Shown here piece after piece: positions 9,267 through 16,612 of a stretch of DNA of 17,055 nucleotides. This DNA is from Cryomorphaceae bacterium. Lineage in GTDB: Bacteria; Bacteroidota; Bacteroidia; Flavobacteriales; BACL11. A program made the translations under genes and the position numbers. Where the stretch lies: contig JACNFT010000050.1 in assembly GCA_014384505.1 (NCBI GenBank), positions 1 to 17,055 of the forward strand, written 5' to 3'. Numbering within the stretch: position 1 is the stretch's first letter; each line of letters starts with the position of its first letter. The notes beneath the pieces are model-generated. The model did no database searches and had not been told where the DNA came from. It saw nothing but the letters and a program-made list of their open reading frames with translations.

Positions 9267-9291
9267 GAAAATAGAAAAGCCTCCTATTTTC
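9267..9291. repeat. Perfect 8-bp inverted repeat at the corC stop / ppiD leader
   Basis: GAAAATAG (9267-9274) and CTATTTTC (9284-9291) are exact inverted copies around a 9-nt spacer, and the right arm ends at the stop codon of the CorC-like gene. The stem is AT-rich and has no long U-tract on the ppiD side, so it would be a weak terminator at best. It may be an mRNA 3'-end stabiliser, a processing site or chance. Confidence 0.35.
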
Positions 9292-10541
9292 TATCTAGTA
9301 GAGACCTTCAATTGTACTTCTTGTATTGCAGTATCGTTTACTTTTATGATTGTAAATTGAAATTCTTCAAGCTCAACTACATCATTTTTTTGAGGAATTT
9401 CTGCTAAATGATGTAAAATTAATCCTGCTATAGTTTCGTATTCATCTGACTCAGGGAGGGTAAGATTATATTTTTTATTTACAAGCTCAATGTCCAAACC
9501 TGCAAAAAGCTGATATTTATTCTTAGCTAATTTTTTATCAGTAATTTCTTCCACATCATGCTCATCAACTATCTCCCCAACAATTTCTTCAGTAACATCC
9601 TCAATGGTAAGCATACCTGAAGTACCTCCGAACTCATCAACCACCAAAGCAACCCCTTTATTACTTTCAATAAACTGATTTAGCAATTGCATAACTGACA
9701 TACTTTCTGGCACAAAAGGGATAGGCAATAAAATAGAACGTACATTCTGTGGATTTCTAAATAAATCAGACGAATGAATATAGCCAATCACTTTATCAAT
9801 ATTACCTTTAAAAATTAATATTTTGGACAGCTTAGTAGAAATAAATCTATTTTTAATTTCATTAATTGGTGAAGAAATATCCATAGCAACTAGTTTAGTT
9901 CTTGGAATCATACATTCACGCAATTTTTTATCAGTTAAGTCCAACACATTCTGCAGCATCTCCACCTCAACCCTACTATCCTCCACTCCTTCAGCCGATT
10001 TTACATTACTCAGATATTCATCCAAATCTGTTTTACCAAACACCTGCTTCCCAACTTCCATTTTTTGCCCTAACAAATATTTTAATACTAATTTAGAAAG
10101 AAATAACATTAGCAAAGCTACGGGACGAAAAAAAACAAAAAATAACCAAATTGGGATAGAAAATATTCTTAAAATCTGGTTGGGATAAATTCTAAAAATT
10201 GCTTTAGGTAAAAATTCAGCTGTTACCAAAACAATTAAAGTAGTAATAATGGTTTGCACCATCAAAAGTGAAAAATCAGAATTGAAATAATCAGTAATTT
10301 GTGGCGTTAAAATTTGAGTCATTACAATACCATAAACCACCAAAGCGATATTATTCCCTACCAACATGGTAGTTATAAAATCAGATTCATTCTTAGAAAA
10401 ATAAGTAATTATATTTGCTGGAAATTTTCCAGTATTTTTATCTAACTCTAGCTTTAACTTATTAGCCGAAATAAAAGCAATTTCTACTCCTGAGAAAAAA
10501 GCTGAAAACAACAAGGTAGAAATAGCAATAGATTCAAGCAT
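9291..10541 (-). CDS. CNNM/CorC-family membrane protein with CBS pair (HlyC/CorC, GldE-like)
   Basis: Inner-membrane protein of the family that includes CorC/MpfA magnesium-export proteins and, in gliding Bacteroidota, GldE. The CNNM (DUF21) membrane domain covers about residues 1-190 with several hydrophobic segments, including the family-type FSGVEIAFISANK start (16-28). A CBS pair begins at ECMIPRTKLVAMD (209-221) and ends near VDEFGGTSGMLTIEDV (301-316). A CorC_HlyC C-terminal domain (about 335-414) follows. Its 416 residues are complete. It lies 20 nt after lptC and before ppiD. GldE normally sits beside gldD, which is not here, so I leave the symbol empty. The 'hemolysin' label often given to this family is historical and gives no reason to infer toxicity. 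Confidence 0.9.
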   Translation of the reverse strand: MLESIAISTLLFSAFFSGVEIAFISANKLKLELDKNTGKFPANIITYFSKNESDFITTMLVGNNIALVVYGIVMTQILTPQITDYFNSDFSLLMVQTIITTLIVLVTAEFLPKAIFRIYPNQILRIFSIPIWLFFVFFRPVALLMLFLSKLVLKYLLGQKMEVGKQVFGKTDLDEYLSNVKSAEGVEDSRVEVEMLQNVLDLTDKKLRECMIPRTKLVAMDISSPINEIKNRFISTKLSKILIFKGNIDKVIGYIHSSDLFRNPQNVRSILLPIPFVPESMSVMQLLNQFIESNKGVALVVDEFGGTSGMLTIEDVTEEIVGEIVDEHDVEEITDKKLAKNKYQLFAGLDIELVNKKYNLTLPESDEYETIAGLILHHLAEIPQKNDVVELEEFQFTIIKVNDTAIQEVQLKVSTR

Positions 10542-10561
10542 AAGGGTAAAAATACTAAAAC

Positions 10562-11095
10562 TTAATGTGTTTGAGTTGCGAAATCAAAAGTTCCGTTAAT
10601 TTTAGTAATTGAATATTGTTTAAAGTCAGGAGTAGAAGTAAAACCTTCACCATATATAACCTCTTTACCAGTGGTAATTTTCACTTTCTTATCAGTAAAT
10701 ATTTTATTTTTATTCTCATCCCAAATCAACTCATCCGTCTCCAGTTTTTTATCATCACTGCTAATTAGTATTACATTATTTTGTGCCAACATAATTTTTT
10801 TTCCCTCATCTATTGAAGCATAATCCGCCATAAGTGTTGACTGCAATTGTGAAGAATCATTATAGAAATACACTTCTAAATGATCAGAAAAAATTAATGA
10901 AGGTTCAATGTCTTGAAAACGCTCAATACGACTAGCTACCACTCTAACTTTTACCTTACCGTTTTCAGTATGCAGAAGTTCAGCACCTTTAATCTGTTCA
11001 ATAGGTTGTTGTTTATCACTAACAAACTCCTGTACCAATTTAGGGTCATTAGTACATGAAACTAGTACAACCAAAAAGAAAAGAAATAAACGCAT
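10562..11095 (-). CDS. lptC: LPS export periplasmic protein LptC (predicted lipoprotein)
   Basis: LptC receives LPS from the LptBFG ABC transporter and hands it to LptA, bridging the inner membrane and periplasm. The 177-residue protein has a short hydrophobic start and then a beta-rich OstA/LptC fold: repeated short strands from about residue 35 on, including ADYASIDEGKKIMLAQNNV and ETDELIWDENKNKIFTDK, typical of the beta-jellyroll. The first 14 residues end in LVSC, a good lipobox with acceptor C14, so the anchor is probably lipid rather than the transmembrane helix of E. coli LptC. It starts 9 nt after the TPR gene. LptC proteins are weakly conserved, but the fold signature and context agree. 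Confidence 0.85.
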   Translation of the reverse strand: MRLFLFFLVVLVSCTNDPKLVQEFVSDKQQPIEQIKGAELLHTENGKVKVRVVASRIERFQDIEPSLIFSDHLEVYFYNDSSQLQSTLMADYASIDEGKKIMLAQNNVILISSDDKKLETDELIWDENKNKIFTDKKVKITTGKEVIYGEGFTSTPDFKQYSITKINGTFDFATQTH

Positions 11096-11104
11096 AATTT
11101 TCGA

Positions 11105-12403
11105 TTAGTCACTTGTGCGAGCAGTAGTCGCTATATTAATCCAACAACCAATAGTGTGCGATTTCCCAGCTTCCACTCCATTAAAGAAACAAGTTTCTTT
11201 AGTGGGAAAATATTTTGAATAGGTATTAATACTTTTACTTGCTCTTTCTTTAGTATCTTCATCCGATAGTGCTTTACTAAATGCATCAACTGCAACCCAG
11301 TAAACTGTTGATTTTTCAAAATCACCACTACAATTTTTAGCTCCTGAAATATAAATATTTCCTAAGTTTAAATACGCTTCACCCCAGCCACTTCTTAGCT
11401 CTAAAGCACTATAAACAGCATTTCTTGCCAAGGAAAAAGAACCAGCATTACGATAAGCATCTGCTAAACCTAAATAGTAAATAGCTTTTTGATTTTCCAC
11501 CTCTTCCATTTCAATTGCTTTTGTAGCAAACTCAATAGCATCAGAAGATTTTCCTTTTGCGATACTCATTTTCGCCATTTTATCAGCTGAAGATGCTGAA
11601 GGATCTAGATCATATAACCTACTAGATGCATCAAAGAATAATTGTTCAGTTGTACACTCCTTTTTTTCCAATACTTTTGTTACTCTATTTAAGAAAGAAA
11701 CATCCTCAGTTGTAGGATCAAATTTTGCAGAAAAAAGCATCACTATATCCTCACAATTAGCATAAGGAGTAAAAAGATTTTCAATCTTTTCAGCATACTG
11801 AATAAAATACTTAGTTACTTTGGACTCATTCACAATATTATAATCAATCACTTCAGAAATTCGAGCATAAGCCTCCAAAACATCTTGCTTTGTTTTTTCT
11901 CCAAGTTTCTCCAAGTTCACCATTGCTTGCATATAACCATAAACTGCTCTGAAATCTGAATTATTTCCATCCAGTGTTATTGATTTATCCAAAATAGATA
12001 AAGCTTCAGCACTTCTTTTTTCATCAGCAATCACTAACTCATAACCTTTTAAACCTAACACATATCCCTCTTTTCCAAAATACTGGATTCTTTGGTCAAA
12101 AATCATCATTATAGTATCCAAATATGCCGCCTTATTTTCTTTATCAACCTTCATTCTCTCTTTAAAAATCTTAGGCCCATTCTTATAGATATTCCCACTT
12201 GAATTAGGACAATTATTAAAAGTCCAACGCCAAGGTTTTAAAGCATCAACATAGTTCTCTTGCTTATAATACTCTCTAAATAACGAAAGGTTTTCAATAC
12301 AAGCAACACTATCGGTTCCAAATTTGGATTGAGCATTTACACTAAAACCCATTAAAACTATTACTACTAAAACAAAATTTATTTTCATCATCTTATTAAT
12401 CAT
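11105..12403 (-). CDS. Secreted TPR-repeat protein of unknown function, cysteine-rich
   Basis: A 432-residue exported protein. A signal peptide (about 1-24, cleavage likely in NA|Q) is followed by a helical protein with recognisable TPR-like repeats, clearest at about residues 280-350, where AIEFATKAIEM, YYLGLADAYRNAG and WGEAYLNLGNIY show the TPR spacing. Seven cysteines occur in the mature part (C35, C65, C217, C250, C358, C405, C420), many for a bacterial periplasmic protein, so disulfides are possible. The C-terminus, with TKETCFFNG and CWINIATTART, looks like a conserved closing motif. The listed start overlaps the upstream gene by 8 nt (ATGATTAA); M5 or M6 are alternative starts that would still leave a signal peptide. 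It lies between the outer-membrane protein gene and lptC, suggesting an envelope-assembly role, but no function is established. Confidence 0.8.
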   Translation of the reverse strand: MINKMMKINFVLVVIVLMGFSVNAQSKFGTDSVACIENLSLFREYYKQENYVDALKPWRWTFNNCPNSSGNIYKNGPKIFKERMKVDKENKAAYLDTIMMIFDQRIQYFGKEGYVLGLKGYELVIADEKRSAEALSILDKSITLDGNNSDFRAVYGYMQAMVNLEKLGEKTKQDVLEAYARISEVIDYNIVNESKVTKYFIQYAEKIENLFTPYANCEDIVMLFSAKFDPTTEDVSFLNRVTKVLEKKECTTEQLFFDASSRLYDLDPSASSADKMAKMSIAKGKSSDAIEFATKAIEMEEVENQKAIYYLGLADAYRNAGSFSLARNAVYSALELRSGWGEAYLNLGNIYISGAKNCSGDFEKSTVYWVAVDAFSKALSDEDTKERASKSINTYSKYFPTKETCFFNGVEAGKSHTIGCWINIATTARTSD

Positions 12404-13661
12404 ATTTTCTTTTTACGAACCAAATTCCGTCATAAGAAACGCTTAGACCAAACTTTACAAATTGTTCTTTTATTAAACTATTATCGGTTGTTCCTCTTTG
12501 CCCTAAAGTAAGAGAAACATCATATTTTGTTCTTGATTTTTTAACAGGAATACCAAAACCAAAACTTACGCTCATTTCTTTTAATTGTGTGTCATTTAAA
12601 GTTAAAGGAGTGTTACTATAAGCAGCTCCTAAACGGTATTGCATTCTTTTGTAATACTTAGTAACTGAATTAAATTCTGGAGTATATTGCAATCCACCAG
12701 AAAGACGCATACTATTACTTAATTCATCACTCTCCCCTAATAAAGTATAGTCAGCCCAATTTTGCATACTATAATCAGCAATCAAAAGCCATTTTTCACC
12801 ATCACGATACATTAAACCAGTACTAATATACTTTGGCAAGGTAACTTCTCCCCACTCTACTACATTACTAGCAGTATCTTTTAGGATTTCATTTTCTCCT
12901 GAAATAGTTTCCACAATATTTGTTCTTTTTGCTCGCAGGCTTGAATTATTATTAGCTGTTAAACCAAAGGATAATTCCTTCTCATTTGCTAATTCCTTTT
13001 TATACATTAGCCCCAACTCATAGTAATATCCTTTTAAGTTAATGCTAGAATTTGAACGAGCATCCAAAGTATTTTCGTCATTAACATCTAACATATTTCT
13101 TCTGTTTAATCCTCCAAACAAATAAGATGCATTCATTCCTATAGAAAAACCTTTGAAAGGTTCGTATGCTCCTCCAAAATATACTTTACTCAAACCTCCA
13201 TCTCCTGAATAATTAGCTATTCCCGTATATTCTGGATCAGTTTCAGAAACTACAGGAGTACTAAATTCATATCCTATATCACTAAAAGGTAACATTCCAA
13301 AACTTGCCCCCAACTTACTACTAATAGGAAAAGCAATTGTCAAGTGACTAAAAGCAGAATTATTAGTAACCTGCTTATCAGTTGAATTTTGAAGTTGAGT
13401 TGTCTTATGCATTCCTCCTGTTGAAAACAAAAAAGAATTTGCTCTAAAAGAAGTATAACTTGCAGGATTTGATGGATTGACACTATTAGAACTACTAAGA
13501 GCTGTAACCCCACCCCCTAACGCATTGTATACTGGAAATGCATTTCCTTGCAAATCTCCTAATCCAAAACGAGAGTAAGGGGAACTTGTTCCTAATTGCG
13601 CAAAGGCACTCAATCCACAAAAGACAAAAAGTACTACTACTAATTTTTTTAATTTATTCAT
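12396..13661 (-). CDS. Predicted outer-membrane beta-barrel protein of unknown function
   Basis: A 421-residue protein with a signal peptide (about 1-21, cleavage in FA|Q). The mature start contains SPYSRFGLGDL (27-37), a motif that recurs in a Bacteroidota outer-membrane protein family loosely related to FadL/PorV barrels. The rest is rich in alternating hydrophobic/polar strands with aromatic ends and Gly/Ser/Asn loops (for example LKGYYYELGLMYKK and YISTGLMYRDGEKWLLIADY), as expected of a barrel. It overlaps coaX by 8 nt (ATGAATAA) at its start and the TPR gene by 8 nt at its end, so translation of the three genes is probably coupled. A transport or scaffold role can be proposed, but no substrate is indicated. 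Confidence 0.78.
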   Translation of the reverse strand: MNKLKKLVVVLFVFCGLSAFAQLGTSSPYSRFGLGDLQGNAFPVYNALGGGVTALSSSNSVNPSNPASYTSFRANSFLFSTGGMHKTTQLQNSTDKQVTNNSAFSHLTIAFPISSKLGASFGMLPFSDIGYEFSTPVVSETDPEYTGIANYSGDGGLSKVYFGGAYEPFKGFSIGMNASYLFGGLNRRNMLDVNDENTLDARSNSSINLKGYYYELGLMYKKELANEKELSFGLTANNNSSLRAKRTNIVETISGENEILKDTASNVVEWGEVTLPKYISTGLMYRDGEKWLLIADYSMQNWADYTLLGESDELSNSMRLSGGLQYTPEFNSVTKYYKRMQYRLGAAYSNTPLTLNDTQLKEMSVSFGFGIPVKKSRTKYDVSLTLGQRGTTDNSLIKEQFVKFGLSVSYDGIWFVKRKYD

Positions 13662-14370
13662 TATAATCTAAAATTTCATTTAATCCTTCCATTACTAAAA
13701 AAGGATTTGCAAATATGCTACTTTTTAATTCCTTTTCAAAGAAAAAACAATCCCCACCTGTAACGGCAATTATAGTGTCTTTATTTTCTATTTTGTAAAC
13801 ATTAATTATTTCCTGTACTTCCGCCAATATTCCTTTTTGCACACCACTTATAATTGATGAGTTTGTATCATCACCCATTTTCATATTACTCTCTGAGAAT
13901 TCACATAATGGCAAGTTACTTGTAAACTGATTAAGTGCTTTGTACCTCATTCTTATTCCTGGAGAAATCCTACCTCCCTTATACACTTTTTCCTTATTAA
14001 TAAAATCAATAGTCAGACAAGTACCTGCATCCAAGACCAAAATATCTTGCTTTGGAAATAAAAAAGATGCACCAACAACTGCAGCAATTCTGTCTTTACC
14101 TAAAGTATCTGGTGTTTTATAATCAATTGTGATTGGTAAAGGAGTGTTTTCATTTAAAAAATGAGCGTCAAAATGTTGAATTATTTTTTCAAGATCAGTA
14201 TCTACTGCCTTAACAGATGAAATAATAGTATGTGAAATAGTTTGCTCCCCAACAAAAACAAGTATGTTTTGTAAAGTACAATCATTCAAAATAGAAGAGC
14301 TAATTAACTCTTTATCTTCAAATAAGGCAGTTTTAACCGCTGTATTGCCTATATCAATTATTAGTTTCAC
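13654..14370 (-). CDS. coaX: Type III pantothenate kinase CoaX
   Basis: Cytoplasmic enzyme that phosphorylates pantothenate, the first committed step of coenzyme A synthesis. As an ASKHA-fold kinase it shows the expected motifs: DIGNT (6-10) for phosphate binding, GKDR (91-94) in the pantothenate site, DAGT (114-117), GGRISPG (132-138) and TGGD (204-207). Its 238 residues are normal (about 240-260). It is the first gene of the - strand operon; a good TAnnTTTG-like box lies 18 nt upstream. Its last 8 nt overlap the next gene in ATGAATAA. Placing a cofactor kinase at the head of an envelope operon looks like operon convenience rather than a shared pathway. Identification is firm. Confidence 0.95.
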   Translation of the reverse strand: MKLIIDIGNTAVKTALFEDKELISSSILNDCTLQNILVFVGEQTISHTIISSVKAVDTDLEKIIQHFDAHFLNENTPLPITIDYKTPDTLGKDRIAAVVGASFLFPKQDILVLDAGTCLTIDFINKEKVYKGGRISPGIRMRYKALNQFTSNLPLCEFSESNMKMGDDTNSSIISGVQKGILAEVQEIINVYKIENKDTIIAVTGGDCFFFEKELKSSIFANPFLVMEGLNEILDYNE

Positions 14371-14387
14371 CGAATGTAAAATTTTGT

Positions 14388-14395
14388 CAAAAATA
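14388..14395 (-). promoter_or_regulatory. -7 box of the coaX-ppiD operon promoter
   Basis: On the - strand TATTTTTG is a full match to the Bacteroidota -7 consensus TAnnTTTG, placed 17 nt before the coaX ATG, giving a very short leader. A -33 TTG at the usual distance is not apparent, and in this AT-rich sequence chance matches are easy, so the call is moderate. Confidence 0.45.
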
Positions 14396-14423
14396 TAAAA
14401 TTACAATTCCCTATGATGATTTG

Positions 14424-14444
14424 CTCTAAATATTTCTCTAAATA
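14424..14444 (+). repeat. Tandem 9-bp direct repeat between divergent promoters
   Basis: CTCTAAATA occurs at 14424-14432 and again at 14436-14444, a period of 12 bases (near one helical turn), in the intergenic space between the coaX and tRNA-Phe promoters. It could be an operator or an AT-rich upstream element for the tRNA promoter, but may be chance in such AT-rich DNA. Confidence 0.3.
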
Positions 14445-14455
14445 AAAAAAACAAT

Positions 14456-14463
14456 TAAATTTG
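14456..14463 (+). promoter_or_regulatory. -7 box of the tRNA-Phe promoter
   Basis: TAAATTTG is a full match to TAnnTTTG, 15 nt before the first base of the tRNA. Transcription would begin about 5-10 nt before the mature 5' end, as is usual for tRNA genes. A canonical -33 element is not seen. Confidence 0.5.
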
Positions 14464-14478
14464 CAGCCCTAAATAGTT

Positions 14479-14551
14479 GGCGCTATAGCTCAGTTGGTAG
14501 AGCAATGGACTGAAAATCCATGTGTCCCTAGTTCGAATCTTGGTAGCGCCA
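14479..14551 (+). tRNA. tRNA-Phe (anticodon GAA)
   Basis: A complete 73-nt cloverleaf. The acceptor stem GGCGCTA/TAGCGCC is perfect. The D arm is GCTC-AGTTGGTA-GAGC, and the anticodon stem ATGGA/TCCAT encloses CTGAAAA with anticodon GAA. The variable loop is GTGTC and the T loop TTCGAAT. The discriminator base is A (14551), and the CCA end is not encoded (ACTT follows). The T stem CCTAG/CTTGG contains one U/U mismatch (positions 51-63). It is a single gene with its own promoter and terminator, divergent from coaX. Confidence 0.97.
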
Positions 14552-14558
14552 CTTAAAT

Positions 14559-14595
14559 AAAAAGCCCCACTCAAATGAGCGGGGCTTTTTTATTT
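14559..14595. terminator. Bidirectional intrinsic terminator between tRNA-Phe and the T9SS gene
   Basis: AGCCCC-A-CTC (14563-14572) pairs with GAG-C-GGGGCT (14577-14586) around an AAAT loop, with one A/C mismatch. The stem is extended by A/T pairs on both sides. T-tract follows (14586-14591), and an A-tract (14559-14563) supplies the U-tract for the opposite strand. It lies between the tRNA end and the stop codon of the convergent gene at 14610, so it serves both. Confidence 0.85.
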
Positions 14596-14609
14596 TTATT
14601 AGAAGAAGT

Positions 14610-16514
14610 TTATTCAACTATTATTTTCTCAGTATAAATTGCATTTTCATCTTTCAATTCAACAGTATAAATACCTTTATCAAAACTTGATAAATCAATA
14701 ATAGTATTCATTCCTTTTGTAGTATTAGAAAAAACTGTTTGACCTAATACATTATTTACTGTTACATCATAATTAGCAACCTCACCTAATTTAATAGTAA
14801 ATATTCCATTAGTAGGATTAGGGTAAGTAGTGAAAACAGTTTGATTCACATCAGAAATAGCATTAGGATTTCCTGGGTCAAAATTCATTCTTAACATTGG
14901 AATATCAGAAATAGTATACCAATTTGGTGTCCCAACAGGATCAGAATAAATTCCATCCTTATCATACAACCCTTGTGAAGAATAATTTCCAACTCCAGAA
15001 GTATTGATCCCTACAGTATCTAATGGATTTAAGTATGAACCAAGAGCAATCCGAAAAGTAGTCCCAGCAGTTAATGTATATTCAGATGAAAAAGAGAGTG
15101 TAATCCAAGCTCCTAGATCAGATGGTTGTATAGTATAATCATCAGTTTGATCTAATAGAATAGGATCTCCTCCAGTCATATCTTCTTCATATAAAACAGC
15201 ATAAACAAGAGCTCCTGGAACTGACCAATCAGTAATATTTGCCTCAACAGAAAATATATCAGCATCAGCATAAATATCATACGTTGAAGAAACTTCTAAA
15301 CCACCAGCAGACCTTCCTATTCTCCAAGACCCATCAGCTAAATTATTGTCTTTACCATATATATAATCAGTAACAAAAGTCATTTTTGTTGCAGTATCTG
15401 AATATGTCATCACTAAACCTTGACCTAATGAATCAGCAATACTCCACATTTCTACAGAATAAATATCCAGATTTGATGGTGTGAAAAATGAATTACAAAG
15501 AAACGTATCATTTTCAATTGAAAGAAGAGTATTAGCTGTAGAGCTGCTATTAAACACAGAATTACCAGAACCATCAAAAACCTCCGCATACATCTGCACT
15601 TGCTGCTCTACTGACCCTTCATTAGTTATTACTGCTTCAAAAGCATAAGGGTTAGCTGTCGCTTGAACTATTGGATTAAAAGTATAATCCTGACCTAATC
15701 CTCCAGTATTCAAGTAATTAACCCACCAACCACCTATAACTTCTTCAGTCATAGTAATAGAATTTGCAGGAGATTCATAAACTTTAACATCATCAATATA
15801 CCACCCATAAGCTATCCATACATTAGGGTTAGTAGAGCTATTAGGGTAATTTGTAGTCCAACTAAATCTAATCCATACTGAACTTGTGTTAGCCTGTATG
15901 TAAGGCGCTAATGTTATTTCTCTGGCAGTTGGATTAGCGTAAGCTGCCCCACCACTTTGAGATAATACAGAATAATTTAAATTATCTGCAATAGTTGTAA
16001 ATGTAGTTCCGTCAAGGCTAATTTGTACTTCCTGTAAATCATTAAATCTAGCTCCATATTCCTCAAAAGAAAGCACAGCATTAGGAGATCCAATCGCAGC
16101 ACCAATATCTATAGGAAGAGCTGTTGTCATAGTGTAAGTAACATTTAACATTTGACTAGCCTGTTGAGCATCTCCATTTGACAACTCAGCATAATTACCT
16201 CCAGAAGTAGAACTAATTCCATTTGTAGACCACCAACCATCAACAGTACCATCAATTGACCAACCATACGCGCCTCCATTTTGACCACTATTATCCAAAG
16301 TCCATAAAGTAGGGTCCGTAAAATCACTTTCCCAAATAATATTCATAGATGAACTTGAATTATTAATTATTGGATTAAAAATCTGACTATCCGATACAAC
16401 AAGTTCATTGAATTCCTTAGCAGAACTCATGCTATTCATTACATTGCTAGAAGTTTGAGCATTAGCACTACAAGATACAGCAATAACACATATTGAAATG
16501 TAGAGTTTTTTCAT
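14610..16514 (-). CDS. Large secreted protein with choice-of-anchor-like domain and T9SS type A sorting domain
   Basis: A 634-residue exported protein. A Sec signal peptide (about 1-19, cleavage in ANA|Q) is followed by a beta-sandwich region (about 58-247) beginning IIWESDFTDP and ending GWYIDDVKVYE, the pattern of choice-of-anchor J/MAM-like adhesion modules. The middle region of unknown fold (250-547) is Ser/Thr/Asp rich. The C-terminal 73 residues, from TTYPNPTNGIFTIKL through NNVLGQTVF to EKIIVE, are a classical type A sorting domain, so the product is probably exported by the type IX system and placed on the surface or released. A cysteine in AVSC (C15) gives only a poor lipobox. Residues about 453-536 are encoded by DNA identical to the neighbouring upstream gene. 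No enzyme motif is visible; an adhesin or matrix protein is a guess. Confidence 0.85.
   Translation of the reverse strand: MKKLYISICVIAVSCSANAQTSSNVMNSMSSAKEFNELVVSDSQIFNPIINNSSSSMNIIWESDFTDPTLWTLDNSGQNGGAYGWSIDGTVDGWWSTNGISSTSGGNYAELSNGDAQQASQMLNVTYTMTTALPIDIGAAIGSPNAVLSFEEYGARFNDLQEVQISLDGTTFTTIADNLNYSVLSQSGGAAYANPTAREITLAPYIQANTSSVWIRFSWTTNYPNSSTNPNVWIAYGWYIDDVKVYESPANSITMTEEVIGGWWVNYLNTGGLGQDYTFNPIVQATANPYAFEAVITNEGSVEQQVQMYAEVFDGSGNSVFNSSSTANTLLSIENDTFLCNSFFTPSNLDIYSVEMWSIADSLGQGLVMTYSDTATKMTFVTDYIYGKDNNLADGSWRIGRSAGGLEVSSTYDIYADADIFSVEANITDWSVPGALVYAVLYEEDMTGGDPILLDQTDDYTIQPSDLGAWITLSFSSEYTLTAGTTFRIALGSYLNPLDTVGINTSGVGNYSSQGLYDKDGIYSDPVGTPNWYTISDIPMLRMNFDPGNPNAISDVNQTVFTTYPNPTNGIFTIKLGEVANYDVTVNNVLGQTVFSNTTKGMNTIIDLSSFDKGIYTVELKDENAIYTEKIIVE
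14908..15157 (+). repeat. Copy 1 of a 250-bp exact duplication
   Basis: This block is base-for-base identical to 16806-17055, an offset of 1898. It encodes the last part of the middle region of the T9SS protein on the - strand. The homology continues with several mismatches for about 30 bp on the 14877-14907 side, then stops. On the other side copy 2 reaches the window edge, so the true length is unknown. Confidence 0.97.
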
Positions 16515-16541
16515 TTTAATAAATTTAAATTATTTAGTTTG

Positions 16542-16549
16542 TAAAGATA
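16542..16549 (-). promoter_or_regulatory. -7 box of the T9SS protein gene promoter
   Basis: On the - strand TATCTTTA matches seven of eight bases of TAnnTTTG, 27 nt before the ATG of the 634-residue protein. It lies just downstream of the previous gene's terminator, as expected for an independently transcribed gene. The -33 region would fall in the U-tract of that terminator, and no TTG is clear there. Confidence 0.5.
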
Positions 16550-16564
16550 CAAAAAATAAAGCAT

Positions 16565-16587
16565 AAAAAAGCCCGGTTAAGCGGGCT
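16565..16587 (-). terminator. Intrinsic terminator of the partial upstream gene
   Basis: AGCCCG (16570-16575... on the + strand) pairs perfectly with CGGGCT (16582-16587) around a 6-nt loop. Read on the - strand it is followed by TTTTTTATG, a good U-tract. It lies 25 nt beyond the stop codon at 16613-16615 and separates the two paralogous genes into two transcripts. Confidence 0.8.
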
Positions 16588-16612
16588 CTTATTTTATATA
16601 GTAATTTAAAAA

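Noticed and set aside
9823..10188. 121-codon open frame on the + strand, opposite the CorC-like gene
   Set aside because: Fully antisense to a well-supported gene with CNNM and CBS domains; low-complexity translation with no promoter or start context of its own.
9291..10541. A hemolysin toxin
   Set aside because: The CNNM-CBS-CorC architecture is that of a membrane ion-transport family; the hemolysin name is inherited from early annotation.
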